19,017 bases of DNA from Acidimicrobiia bacterium (lineage in GTDB: Bacteria > Actinomycetota > Acidimicrobiia > Spongiisociales > UBA5794). The stretch lies in assembly GCA_013695075.1 (NCBI GenBank), contig JACDBE010000335.1, positions 1 to 19,017 on the forward strand. The letters are read 5' to 3'. Shown here piece by piece: positions 5,622 to 12,854 of this stretch. How positions within the stretch are numbered: position 1 is the first letter of the stretch; every line of letters begins with the position of its first letter. Position numbers and translations under genes: made by a program. The notes under the pieces are model-generated. The model was not told the DNA's origin, did no database searches, and saw nothing but the letters and a program-made list of their open reading frames with translations.

Positions 5622-5679
5622 GCCGGGGGTGCCATCAGGCTCGGTTCGGCGGCTGCGGGCCTTCGGACAGCCGCGGCGG

Positions 5680-5693
5680 ACCGCTCCAGCGGT
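5680..5693 (-). terminator. Hairpin just past the tRNA-Gln gene
   Basis: ACCGC, TCCA loop and GCGGT form a 5-bp stem that begins 7 bases after the tRNA-Gln 3' end, the same distance as at tRNA-Glu. A second hairpin (CGGCTG at 5650-5655 with CAGCCG at 5668-5673) follows downstream. Neither has a T-run, so termination efficiency is uncertain. Confidence 0.4.
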
Positions 5694-5699
5694 TGTGAG

Positions 5700-5774
5700 T
5701 GGCTCGGGGGGGAGGACTCGAACCCCCAATGACGGGACCAGAACCCGGCGTGTTACCGATTACACCACCCCCGA
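5700..5774 (-). tRNA. tRNA-Gln (anticodon CTG)
   Basis: The minus strand gives a 75-nt cloverleaf. TCGGGGG pairs with CCCCCGA, the U1-A72 end typical of tRNA-Gln. The D arm is GTGTAATCGGTAACAC, the anticodon loop TTCTGGT holds CTG, and the T arm is GGGGGTTCGAGTCCTCC. The discriminator is G and CCA is encoded (5700-5702). It decodes CAG. The first anticodon-stem pair appears mismatched (C-T), which is tolerable. Confidence 0.94.
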
Positions 5775-5785
5775 ACGGGACCGGA

Positions 5786-5813
5786 AGGATACCGGACGGC
5801 GACACCTTGGCAA
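5786..5813 (-). promoter_or_regulatory. tRNA-Gln promoter
   Basis: On the minus strand TTGCCA (5813-5808), a 16-base spacer and TATCCT (5791-5786) lie just upstream of the tRNA, giving a transcript start near 5779. It is the most complete -35/-10 pair in this intergenic region. Confidence 0.6.
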
Positions 5814-5860
5814 TACCGGCTCCCGGCGGGGTGTCCCCCCGGATAGCTCCCCGCCCCCGG

Positions 5861-5866
5861 TAGCCT
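5861..5866 (+). promoter_or_regulatory. Possible -10 box for the lipoprotein operon
   Basis: TAGCCT lies 36 bases before ATG 5903. A transcript start near 5873 would leave a leader of about 30 bases containing GGAGG. The -35 side is not recognisable, so this is tentative. Confidence 0.3.
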
Positions 5867-5902
5867 TCCCTCACTGAACTGCGGGTTGTCCCTGGAGGAT
5901 CC

Positions 5903-7291
5903 ATGAAGCGCATTGCCGGTGTCGTCGCCATGCTGCTGATGGCGGGTGCCTGCGCCTCCGGTGGGGCAGGGAACAACACGACGGTCGCCGGTGAAGCCGG
6001 CATCGACACCACTGTGGCCACCAGCGGCTCCACCGGCACCACCACCGGAGACACCGCCGGAGGCTCGGACACGACCGCTGGCGGTACCACGGCGATGACC
6101 GAGGGATGCACCCCGCTCACCGACGGCACGCCCTGGACCGACGAAATCACCGCCGAGGCGGTGACGCTTCAGGAACCCGGCCCGGACAACGTCGGGGTGC
6201 AGGCCGTCGTCTACCCCCGACCCGACTACGAGGGCCGGCCGTGGTCGCAGTGGGGTCAGGGTTTCGCCCTCCCCGACGGACGCTTCCTGTCGGCCATCGG
6301 CGACCACGGCGGCGCCGACGCCAACTCATATTTCTACGAGTACGACCCAGCCTCCGGGGTGCTCACCCAGATCGCCGATGCCTTGTCGCTGATCGACCAC
6401 ACCTCCGGTGACTGGGGCTACGGCAAAGTTCACGCGCAGATGGTGGCCGGTCCTTGCGGCGACGTCTTCACCTCTACCTACTGGGGCACGCGGCGCGACC
6501 TCACCTATCAGGGCAGCTACACCGGTGACTACCTCATCCGTATCGACCCGGAGAGCCGGACGATCGCCGCCCCCCGGGTGCTCGCCGAGGAGCGGGGATC
6601 GGCGTCGATGGCCTCCTGGCCCGAGGGCGGGCTGATCTACGCCGAGGCCGCTGACCCCTTCGGGCGCAAGACCGGCGACTTCGTGGTGCTCGACGCCCTC
6701 ACCGGTGACACCGTGTTCAGCGACGCCAGCGCCGAACACGGCGGCTACCGCAGCATCGCCGTCGACACTGAGGGCGGCGCCTGGATCACTTGGAACGACA
6801 CCTCGCTAGCCCGTTACGACCCGGCGACCAACACCTTGGAACCCACGGACGTCACCCTTCCGGGCACAACACTCCGAGCGGCGACCAGACCCGACGCCGA
6901 CGGCACCATCTATGGCGTCACCGACGAGCCGCCCATATTTTTCGCCCTCGAACCGGACGGCACCGTGCGGGAGCTGGGCTCGGCACGCCACTACACGACA
7001 TCGCTGGCGTTGTCGGCGGACGAGAGCCGGTTCTTCTCGGTGCCCGGCGCCCACGGTGGGCTCGCCGACCAGAACACCCCGCTGGTCGCGATCGACACCG
7101 AGACCGGCGCCGAGGCGGTGCTGGTGGAGCTGTACCCACTCGTCAGCGAAGGGCTGGGGCTCACCCTTGGCGGTACATACAACGTGGTCGCCTCCGGTGA
7201 GAACACCCTGTACATCGGGATGAACGCCGGGACGCCCGGGGTCGAGGGCAGCTTTGGTGAGATCATCCTGCTGATCGTCACCCTGCCGTGA
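5903..7291 (+). CDS. Secreted lipoprotein with beta-propeller-like domain
   Basis: This frame encodes 462 residues from ATG 5903, with GGAGG five bases before it. Residues 1-16 are a lipoprotein signal peptide, and LLMAGAC makes Cys17 the likely lipidated residue. Residues 20-68 form a Thr/Gly/Ser-rich tether (TTT, GSTGTTTGDTAGG). The rest is beta-rich, with repeated blade-like phrases such as FLSAIGDHGGADANSYFYEY, YLIRIDPESRTI, GGAWITWNDTSLARYDPATN, GTIYGVTDEPPIFFALEPDG and PLVAIDTETGAEAVLVELY, resembling seven-bladed or streptogramin-lyase-like propellers. No catalytic residues can be picked out, so a binding or scaffolding role outside the membrane is an inference. Its stop overlaps the next lipoprotein gene (GTGA), which suggests the two products work together at the cell surface. 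Confidence 0.75.
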   Translation: MKRIAGVVAMLLMAGACASGGAGNNTTVAGEAGIDTTVATSGSTGTTTGDTAGGSDTTAGGTTAMTEGCTPLTDGTPWTDEITAEAVTLQEPGPDNVGVQAVVYPRPDYEGRPWSQWGQGFALPDGRFLSAIGDHGGADANSYFYEYDPASGVLTQIADALSLIDHTSGDWGYGKVHAQMVAGPCGDVFTSTYWGTRRDLTYQGSYTGDYLIRIDPESRTIAAPRVLAEERGSASMASWPEGGLIYAEAADPFGRKTGDFVVLDALTGDTVFSDASAEHGGYRSIAVDTEGGAWITWNDTSLARYDPATNTLEPTDVTLPGTTLRAATRPDADGTIYGVTDEPPIFFALEPDGTVRELGSARHYTTSLALSADESRFFSVPGAHGGLADQNTPLVAIDTETGAEAVLVELYPLVSEGLGLTLGGTYNVVASGENTLYIGMNAGTPGVEGSFGEIILLIVTLP

Positions 7292-8997
7292 CCGTGCGGT
7301 CGCGGTCGGTGGCTGCAGTGGTGGTGCTGCTGGTAGCGGCATGTTCGGGTGGTGAAGCCGACCCTCCCTCGGCCACCCCGACCAGCGACGGGTCGGCCGC
7401 CGAGAGCCCCGATGCACTCTCCACTGCGCCGCCGCCCACCGGCTCCACCGGCATTGGCGACGATATGACCTGCTGGACGGCACCCGCCGCCAGCGGCGCG
7501 GCCGGTATCACGCTGGTGGACGCCACCGCCGACTGGGGGCTGGTCGACCCGCTCACCGGCATGTACGGCCACGCCGCGGCGTGGGGAGACGTCGATGGAG
7601 ACGGGTTTCCCGACCTGGCGGTAGGCACCTTCGCCAACCGAGACCCGGCCCGCTACCAGGAACGGGGGGCGGACGGTCCCTCCCCCGATCGGTTGCTGCT
7701 CGCCACCGGCGACGGCTACCAGGTTGCCGCCGGTTTCCCCGAGGAGTTCGGGCGCACCAGCGGCTCGGCCTTCGTCGACCTCGACGGCGACGGCGACCTC
7801 GACCTGGTGCTGTCCCGCAACGTGTCCGATCGGGACGCCGGGCTGGCGGCAACCACCGTGTTCGCCAACGAGGACGGCCGGTTCACCGCGGTCACCGACT
7901 CCGGGCTCGACCCGGCGCTGCCCGGGCGGTCGATCGGGGTACTCGACGTCGACCAGGACGGTCTGCTCGACCTGGTGATCGTCGAGGACCGCTACACCGG
8001 CGGGTCGAGCCGCGCCTACCGCAACCTGGGCGATCTCCGCTTCGAGGACGCCACCGAATCCTGGGGCATGCCCCTCGACGTCGCCGGGCTGGGCATCGCC
8101 ACCGGGGACCTCAACGGCGACCGGTCTACCGACTTCTTCGTGGCCGGGTCGAACCGGCTGTTCGTCGGCACCGGCAGCGGTGTCACCGAGGTGACCTCCA
8201 ACGACCTGGTGTGGCCACCGGCTGGTCCCGAGGACGATGCCGCCGGGGCCGCCATCGCCGACATCAATCGGGACGGGTGGCCCGATCTGGTGGTGGGCCA
8301 TCACTACAACAGCACCCTGTCGCAGGGGACCCCGGCGCCGATACGGCTCTACCTGAACCGGACCGCCGCCGCCGGCGACGAGCCGGTGCTGGACGAGGTC
8401 ACTGAAGAAGCGGGGCTGGTGGCGCTCCCCACCAAGGCCCCCCATGTCGAGATCGTTGACCTGGACAACGACGGCTGGCCGGACATCCTCACCACCGCCT
8501 CCGCCGGCGATGGCGCCACCCCTGCCGTGTTCCGCTCCACCGGGGTCGATGGCGGCATCCCCCGCTTCGAGTCGCCCACCGGGCTGGGGTCGGCGCAGTA
8601 CTGGGTTGCCGGCCCCACGGCCGACATCGACCACGACGGCCGCCTCGATGCGCTCCTGGTGGAGTGGGAGCCGGCGCTGCCGTCGCTGCTGATGGTCAAC
8701 CAGTCCGCCTCCGGCCACTGGCTGCAGGTGTCCGTTGGCCCCGAGCTGGGCGGCGGCGTCGGCACAACCGTCGCCGTCTACGAGGCGGGCGGTGCCGGCG
8801 ACCTCGATCGGCTGGTGGGGATACGGGAGATCGTGGCCACCGTCGGCTACACCGCCGGGATCGAGCAGATCGCCCATCTCGGGCTGGGCGACGCAACCGA
8901 GGTCGACGTGGTGGTCACTCCACCGCCTGGCCACGACCCCATCACCCTCACCGGTGTCGCCGCCGACCAGCACCTGCGGCTCCCCAACGGCTGCTGA
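7288..8997 (+). CDS. Lipoprotein with seven VCBS/FG-GAP calcium-binding repeats (CRTAC1-like)
   Basis: This frame encodes 569 residues from GTG 7288, which overlaps the previous stop by four bases. The signal peptide ends in LLVAAC, with Cys19 as the lipidated residue, then a Pro/Ser/Thr tether to about 60. Seven Asp-rich loops of the D-x-D/N-x-D-G-x-x-D type occur at about 101 (DVDGDGFPDL), 164 (DLDGDGDLDL), 220 (DVDQDGLLDL), 274 (DLNGDRSTDF), 325 (DINRDGWPDL), 391 (DLDNDGWPDI) and 446 (DIDHDGRLDA). These are integrin-alpha-like blades that bind Ca2+. The fourth loop lacks the usual DG and may bind weakly. Residues 475-565 (SASGHWLQVSVGP, GIREIVATVGYTAGIEQIAH LGLGDATEVDV) match the ASPIC/UnbV domain that usually ends CRTAC1-type proteins. 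It is extracellular; its ligand is unknown. The gene converges on gltX, with only 46 bases between stops. Confidence 0.87.
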   Translation: MTVRSRSVAAVVVLLVAACSGGEADPPSATPTSDGSAAESPDALSTAPPPTGSTGIGDDMTCWTAPAASGAAGITLVDATADWGLVDPLTGMYGHAAAWGDVDGDGFPDLAVGTFANRDPARYQERGADGPSPDRLLLATGDGYQVAAGFPEEFGRTSGSAFVDLDGDGDLDLVLSRNVSDRDAGLAATTVFANEDGRFTAVTDSGLDPALPGRSIGVLDVDQDGLLDLVIVEDRYTGGSSRAYRNLGDLRFEDATESWGMPLDVAGLGIATGDLNGDRSTDFFVAGSNRLFVGTGSGVTEVTSNDLVWPPAGPEDDAAGAAIADINRDGWPDLVVGHHYNSTLSQGTPAPIRLYLNRTAAAGDEPVLDEVTEEAGLVALPTKAPHVEIVDLDNDGWPDILTTASAGDGATPAVFRSTGVDGGIPRFESPTGLGSAQYWVAGPTADIDHDGRLDALLVEWEPALPSLLMVNQSASGHWLQVSVGPELGGGVGTTVAVYEAGGAGDLDRLVGIREIVATVGYTAGIEQIAHLGLGDATEVDVVVTPPPGHDPITLTGVAADQHLRLPNGC

Positions 8998-9043
8998 CCG
9001 GCGCCAGCCGACCGGACCACGCCACCGTCACCGTGCTGATGAC

Positions 9044-10513
9044 CTACGCGTCGGTGGTGGGCCAGCGGTCCAGCAGGCGTTTGCCGGCCTCGGTGAGGCG
9101 GCGCAGCGTGCTCTCCCGGCCGAGCACGGCCATCGACTCGAACAGCGGTGGGCTGATCGACGAGCCGGTCACCGCCACCCGCAGCGGCTGTAGACCCTTG
9201 CGGGCTGACAGACCCCGTTCCTCGAGCATGGTGCGCAGCGCCGCCTCGACGGTACTCGCCGACCACGGCTCCACGGTGCGCAGCGCCGTCATGGCCCTGG
9301 CCAGGATCACCGGCACCGAAGGATCGGCCATCACCTTGTCCCACGACACCTGGTCGTAGGTGACATCGCCCAGTAGGAAGGCAACCTGGGGGCCGACCTC
9401 GTCGAGCCGCTTGGCCCGCTCCTGCACAAAGGGAGCGATGGCGGCGATCTGGTCGACTTCGGCCGGCTGAAGCTCCCTGTCCAACGTCGCCTCCACGAAC
9501 GGCCGTGCCCTGGCGACGAAGGCGGCGGGATGGAGCTGGCGCAGGTACACCCCGTTCATCCACTCCAGCTTGGTCGGGTCGAACACGGCGGGATTGCGGG
9601 AAACGGCGTCCAGCGAGAACCGGGGCACCATGTCGGCCAAGGGCACGATCTCCTCGTCCTCACCCGGCGACCAGCCGAGGATCGCCAGGTAGTTGGCCAT
9701 CGCCTCGGGCAGATACCCGTCGTCCCGGTAGGCGTTGAGAGCGGTGTGGCCGTGACGTTTCGACAACTTGGACCCGTCGGGGCCGGTCAGCAGCGACAGG
9801 TGCCCGTAGATGGCCCGCGTGGCACCCATCGCCTCGGTCAGCAGGATGTGCTTGGGGGTCGACGGCAGCAGGTCCTCTCCCCTGATGACGTGGGTGATCC
9901 CGAAGTCGACGTCGTCGACGGTGCTGGCCAGGTGGTAGGTGGGCGACCCGTCGGAGCGGAGGATTACGAAGTCGTCGATCTGGGTGTTCCCGAAGCCGAT
10001 GTCGCCCTTGACGGCGTCGTCGAACCGGGTCTCCCCGGGGCGGGGGACGGCGAAGCGGATGGGTGCGGCCTCCCCCGCCGCCAACCGCCGCCGGGCCTCC
10101 TCCGAGTCGAGGCGGTGCCGACCGTCGTACGCCGGCGCCAGCCCCTCGGCCTGCGCCTGGCGGCGGAAGGTATCGAGCTGCTCCTCGGTCTCGAAGCCGT
10201 GGTACGCCCGTCCGGCATCCACCAGGTCCATCGCCACCTGCCGGTAGCGCTCCAGCCGGCGGCTCTGGTGGTACTCGCCGTGGGGACCACCGACATCGAT
10301 GCCTTCGTCCCAGTCGAGCCCCAACCAGCGAAGACCGTTGACGATGTCGGCGGCGTATGCCTCGGTGGAGCGGGCCACGTCGGTGTCGTCGCCGCGCAGC
10401 ATCACGGTGCCGCCCTGGGACCGGGCAAACAGCCAGTTGTACAGGGCGGTGCGCCCCCCGCCGACGTGCAGGTACCCGGTGGGCGAGGGGGCGAAGCGGA
10501 CCTTGATCGTCAT
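9044..10513 (-). CDS. gltX: Glutamyl-tRNA synthetase
   Basis: This frame encodes 489 residues from ATG 10513, which overlaps the previous gene's stop as ATGA; the frame is open further upstream but the family N-terminus (KVRFAPSPTGYLHVGG) begins here. It charges tRNA-Glu with glutamate in the cytosol. If the organism lacks GlnRS, it would also mischarge tRNA-Gln for GatCAB. The HIGH-type motif is PSPTGYLHVGG (9-19), the tRNA-acceptor and catalytic core follow (VIRGEDLLPSTPKHILL, 209-225), and the KMSKS motif is KLSKR (249-253). An all-helical anticodon-binding domain completes the normal length. One oddity: the usual RIEDTD after the Rossmann half is RGDDTD (40-45), so the Glu that contacts the substrate amino acid in the Thermus enzyme (E41) is Asp. 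The C-terminal region is otherwise normal. Confidence 0.95.
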   Translation of the reverse strand: MTIKVRFAPSPTGYLHVGGGRTALYNWLFARSQGGTVMLRGDDTDVARSTEAYAADIVNGLRWLGLDWDEGIDVGGPHGEYHQSRRLERYRQVAMDLVDAGRAYHGFETEEQLDTFRRQAQAEGLAPAYDGRHRLDSEEARRRLAAGEAAPIRFAVPRPGETRFDDAVKGDIGFGNTQIDDFVILRSDGSPTYHLASTVDDVDFGITHVIRGEDLLPSTPKHILLTEAMGATRAIYGHLSLLTGPDGSKLSKRHGHTALNAYRDDGYLPEAMANYLAILGWSPGEDEEIVPLADMVPRFSLDAVSRNPAVFDPTKLEWMNGVYLRQLHPAAFVARARPFVEATLDRELQPAEVDQIAAIAPFVQERAKRLDEVGPQVAFLLGDVTYDQVSWDKVMADPSVPVILARAMTALRTVEPWSASTVEAALRTMLEERGLSARKGLQPLRVAVTGSSISPPLFESMAVLGRESTLRRLTEAGKRLLDRWPTTDA

Positions 10514-11271
10514 CCGGCCACCGGATTGGCCAGTATCCCGATCCCTTCGATCTCCACCTCTACGGTGTCCCCGGCCTCGATGGGGCCTACTCCGGCGGGA
10601 GTGCCGGTGAGAATCACGTCGCCGGGAAGCAGGGTCATGATCGACGACACGTGCGCCACCAACTCCCCCACCCCGTAGACCATGTCGGCGGTAGAGCCCG
10701 CCTGGCGGATGTCGCCGTTGACCCGGCACAGCACCGACAGACCCTCGGTCGGGTCGAGCTCGGTGTCGATGGCGGGACCCAGCGGGCAGAAGGTGTCGAA
10801 CCCCTTGGCCCTGGTCCACTGCCCGTCGCGCCGTTGCAGGTCGCGGGCGGTGACGTCGTTGGCGGCGGTGTAGCCGAGAATGTGGGCGCCGACGTCCTCG
10901 ACGGCAACATTGCGCGCCACCCGGCCCATCACCACCGCCAGCTCTGCCTCATGGTGCACCTCCTGCGAAACGGCGGGGAGCCGGATCGTCTGCAGCGGGC
11001 CGATGACCGACGTCGGCGGTTTGAGGAAGATCAGCGGCAGCTCGGGTACTTGCCCGTCCATCTCCGCGGCATGGTCGACGTAGTTCTTGCCCACGGCGAC
11101 CACCTTGGTGGGGATCACCGGGGCCAGCAGCCGGGCCTGGTTCCACGCCACCACGGTCTCGGTGGGCTCCCAGGCGACGAACGGTGTGCCCCGGTGCAGC
11201 CGGATCCCCTCCGGCTCCACCACCCCGTAGACGATGTCATCGGTGGCGGTGTCGACCCGCACGATCTTCAT
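10510..11271 (-). CDS. Fumarylacetoacetate hydrolase (FAH) family protein
   Basis: This frame encodes 253 residues from ATG 11271, preceded by GGGAGGA; the longer frame to 11415 overlaps the neighbouring gene and has no site. The FAH core is complete: KVVAVGKNYVDHAAEM (57-71), FLKPPTSVIGP, then the metal ligands Glu108 and Glu110 in HHEAELAVVMG and Asp139 in AANDVTARDLQ, the catalytic-type Lys156 in TRAKGFDTFCPLGP, and GDVILTGTPAGVGP near the end. Members hydrolyse or decarboxylate acylpyruvates and related C-C bonds, for example 5-oxopent-3-ene-1,2,5-tricarboxylate decarboxylase or oxaloacetate decarboxylase-like FAHD1. The exact substrate cannot be read from sequence. It sits between an unknown gene (28-base gap) and gltX (ATGA overlap) in the same operon, so a role near 2-oxo acids made by IlvE is possible. 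Confidence 0.88.
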   Translation of the reverse strand: MKIVRVDTATDDIVYGVVEPEGIRLHRGTPFVAWEPTETVVAWNQARLLAPVIPTKVVAVGKNYVDHAAEMDGQVPELPLIFLKPPTSVIGPLQTIRLPAVSQEVHHEAELAVVMGRVARNVAVEDVGAHILGYTAANDVTARDLQRRDGQWTRAKGFDTFCPLGPAIDTELDPTEGLSVLCRVNGDIRQAGSTADMVYGVGELVAHVSSIMTLLPGDVILTGTPAGVGPIEAGDTVEVEIEGIGILANPVAG

Positions 11272-11299
11272 GGTCCTCCCTTGGGGGCGATGGGGGCGA

Positions 11300-11821
11300 T
11301 CAGCGCAGGATGAGCCGCTCGCCGCGCCCCATCCGGTTGCGCAGGTCGTCGAGCGGGGCGGCCAGGTTCTCGATGGGGACGGCGGCCACCAGCTGCCGGG
11401 TCCTGGCGTCGTCATGGCCCAGGTTGGCCATCCAGCCCACCCGGTCGGCGGCCAGGCCCTCGATGAGGACGGGCGGCATACCCTCGGGGAGGTAGCCGAG
11501 GATGGTCATGGCGACGTCGATGTCACCCGGGGTGGGGGCCCGACCGAAGTGTGAGGCGCGGGCGGCGGCCACGGCGGCGATGCCGACCTCGACGTTGTGG
11601 AGGTGCTCGCCGCCGGCCAGTCCGATGGCCCGTTGCCGCACCAGCCTGAGCCCGTAGCCGGTGTCGGGGCCGATGGTGCCGAACACGCCACCCCAGGGAA
11701 CGTCGCCGGGGCCCGCCAGGTCACCGGGACGGTCCGGCGACCACCGGCGGGCAGCACCCGGCTGGGAGGTGGGTCGGGGCAGGTCCGCCATCTCCAGCTC
11801 GATGTTGGGCTGCTGGCCCAT
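11300..11821 (-). CDS. Conserved-looking protein of unknown function in the ilvE-gltX operon
   Basis: This frame encodes 173 residues from ATG 11821, whose A is the last base of the ilvE TAA stop (TAATG). I do not recognise a family. The first 40 residues are Pro/Arg-rich and probably flexible (PRPTSQPGAARRWSPDRPGD). Then comes a Gly-rich stretch WGGVFGTIGPDTGYGLRLVRQRAIGLAGGEHLHNVEVGIAAVAAARASHFG broken into loops and helices, and a helical end with ENLAAPLDDLRNRMGRGERLILR. There is no signal peptide or membrane helix. Its tight translational coupling to ilvE and short gap to the FAH gene say that it is a real gene with a co-regulated role. What that role is remains open. Confidence 0.72.
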   Translation of the reverse strand: MGQQPNIELEMADLPRPTSQPGAARRWSPDRPGDLAGPGDVPWGGVFGTIGPDTGYGLRLVRQRAIGLAGGEHLHNVEVGIAAVAAARASHFGRAPTPGDIDVAMTILGYLPEGMPPVLIEGLAADRVGWMANLGHDDARTRQLVAAVPIENLAAPLDDLRNRMGRGERLILR

Positions 11822-12732
11822 TACACGTATTCCAGCCAGTCGGCATGCGCCGGGTTCTTGCCGGTGACGGTGTCCATGTACAGCTGCTGGGCTCGCTTGC
11901 TGATCGGCCCCACCAGTCCCTCGCCCACGGGGCGGTCGTCGACCTCGCGGATCGGAGTGACCTCGGCGGCAGTGCCCGTCATGAACAGCTCGTCGCAGTA
12001 GTAGAGGTCGGAACGGGTGAGGGACTTGTCGACCACCCGGTACCCTTCGTCTCGCAGCAGGGTGGACACCGTGTCGCGGGTGATGCCGTCGAGGCAGCCG
12101 GCCGATACTGGCGGGGTGTATACCACCCCGTCACGGATGAGGAACAGGTTCTCGCCGCTGCCCTCGGAGAGCAGACCGTCGGCGTTGAGCATGATGGCCT
12201 CGTCGTAGCCCGCCTTGATCGCCTCCAGCTTGGCCAGGATGCTGTTGGTGTAGGGACCGGTGGCCTTGGCGTTGGGAAAGGCGTCGTGCGAGAAGCGCCG
12301 CCACGACGACACCCCCACCCTGATCCCGTTGCGCAGCCCCTCCTCGCCGAGGTAGGCCCCCCACTCCCAGGAGATGATGGCGGTGCGCACCCGGGCGGAT
12401 GTGGGGTTGAGACCAACCGCACCCAGCTCGAGGAAGACAAGTGGCCGCAGATACCCGGCAGTCAGCCCGTTCTCGGCAAGCAGTTCCCGCGCCGCCTTGG
12501 CCAGATCGTCCACCGACCACTCCAGGTCCATCGAGTAGGCCTTGGCGGAACGGTGCAACCGCACCATGTGGTCGCTGAGCCGGAACACCGCAGTGCCCCC
12601 CTCGGCCCGATATGCCCGTATCCCCTCGAAGACCCCGGTGCCGTAGTGGAGCCCGTGGGAGAGCACATGCACCGTTGCCTGCTCCCAGGGAACCAGGTCA
12701 CCGTCCATCCAGATGTAGGTGGTCGGCTCCAT
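11821..12732 (-). CDS. ilvE: Branched-chain amino acid aminotransferase
   Basis: This frame encodes 303 residues, the normal length, from ATG 12732, or GTG 12735 in the same frame. This is a fold-type IV PLP enzyme: IWMDGDLVPWEQATVHVLSH, then HYGTGVFEGIRAYRAEGGTAVFRLSDH, the PLP-binding Lys156 in AFPNAKATGPYTNSI, and SEGSGENLFLIRDGVVYTPP, which holds the cofactor phosphate. The LHYGTGVFEGIRAY start is typical of IlvE rather than D-amino acid aminotransferase or 4-amino-4-deoxychorismate lyase. It moves amino groups between glutamate and the 2-oxo acids of Leu, Ile and Val in the cytosol. It is the first gene of the operon with the 173-aa protein, FAH family protein and gltX. A TAGAAT box 8 bases before the ATG suggests a nearly leaderless transcript. 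Confidence 0.94.
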   Translation of the reverse strand: MEPTTYIWMDGDLVPWEQATVHVLSHGLHYGTGVFEGIRAYRAEGGTAVFRLSDHMVRLHRSAKAYSMDLEWSVDDLAKAARELLAENGLTAGYLRPLVFLELGAVGLNPTSARVRTAIISWEWGAYLGEEGLRNGIRVGVSSWRRFSHDAFPNAKATGPYTNSILAKLEAIKAGYDEAIMLNADGLLSEGSGENLFLIRDGVVYTPPVSAGCLDGITRDTVSTLLRDEGYRVVDKSLTRSDLYYCDELFMTGTAAEVTPIREVDDRPVGEGLVGPISKRAQQLYMDTVTGKNPAHADWLEYV

Positions 12733-12740
12733 CACCGGCG

Positions 12741-12746
12741 ATTCTA
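12741..12746 (-). promoter_or_regulatory. -10 box of the ilvE operon
   Basis: TAGAAT on the minus strand ends 8 bases before ATG 12732, with GTG 12735 also in frame. The expected transcript start therefore falls on or next to the start codon, implying a leaderless or near-leaderless mRNA. There is no -35 match. Confidence 0.55.
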
Positions 12747-12842
12747 CCCGCCCGGCGTCGCTGCCCCCGGCCCCCGCCCCGCAAACCAGGCACGGCCGAC
12801 TGCCGATGAGCGGGCGCGCCGAGGATTCCGGGCGCCGGCTTG

Positions 12843-12848
12843 TACGAT
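12843..12848 (+). promoter_or_regulatory. -10 box of the MauE/pgpA operon
   Basis: TACGAT is separated by exactly six bases from GTG 12855, so transcription should begin at the start codon. This spacing favours GTG 12855 over TTG 12840 as the real start, because the TTG would lie upstream of the transcript. Confidence 0.5.
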
Positions 12849-12854
12849 CCGCCG

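Noticed and set aside
6991..8973. 660-residue open frame on the minus strand opposite the VCBS lipoprotein
   Set aside because: It is a mirror of GC-rich codons of the real gene; its composition is Gly/Val/Asp-rich without motifs, and the plus frame has a signal peptide and seven Ca loops.
8998..9043. Terminator between the lipoprotein operon and gltX
   Set aside because: The 46-base gap has no convincing stem-loop and no T-run.
9530..10678. 382-residue plus-strand frame opposite gltX
   Set aside because: Antisense shadow; repetitive Gly/Val/Gln composition without family features.
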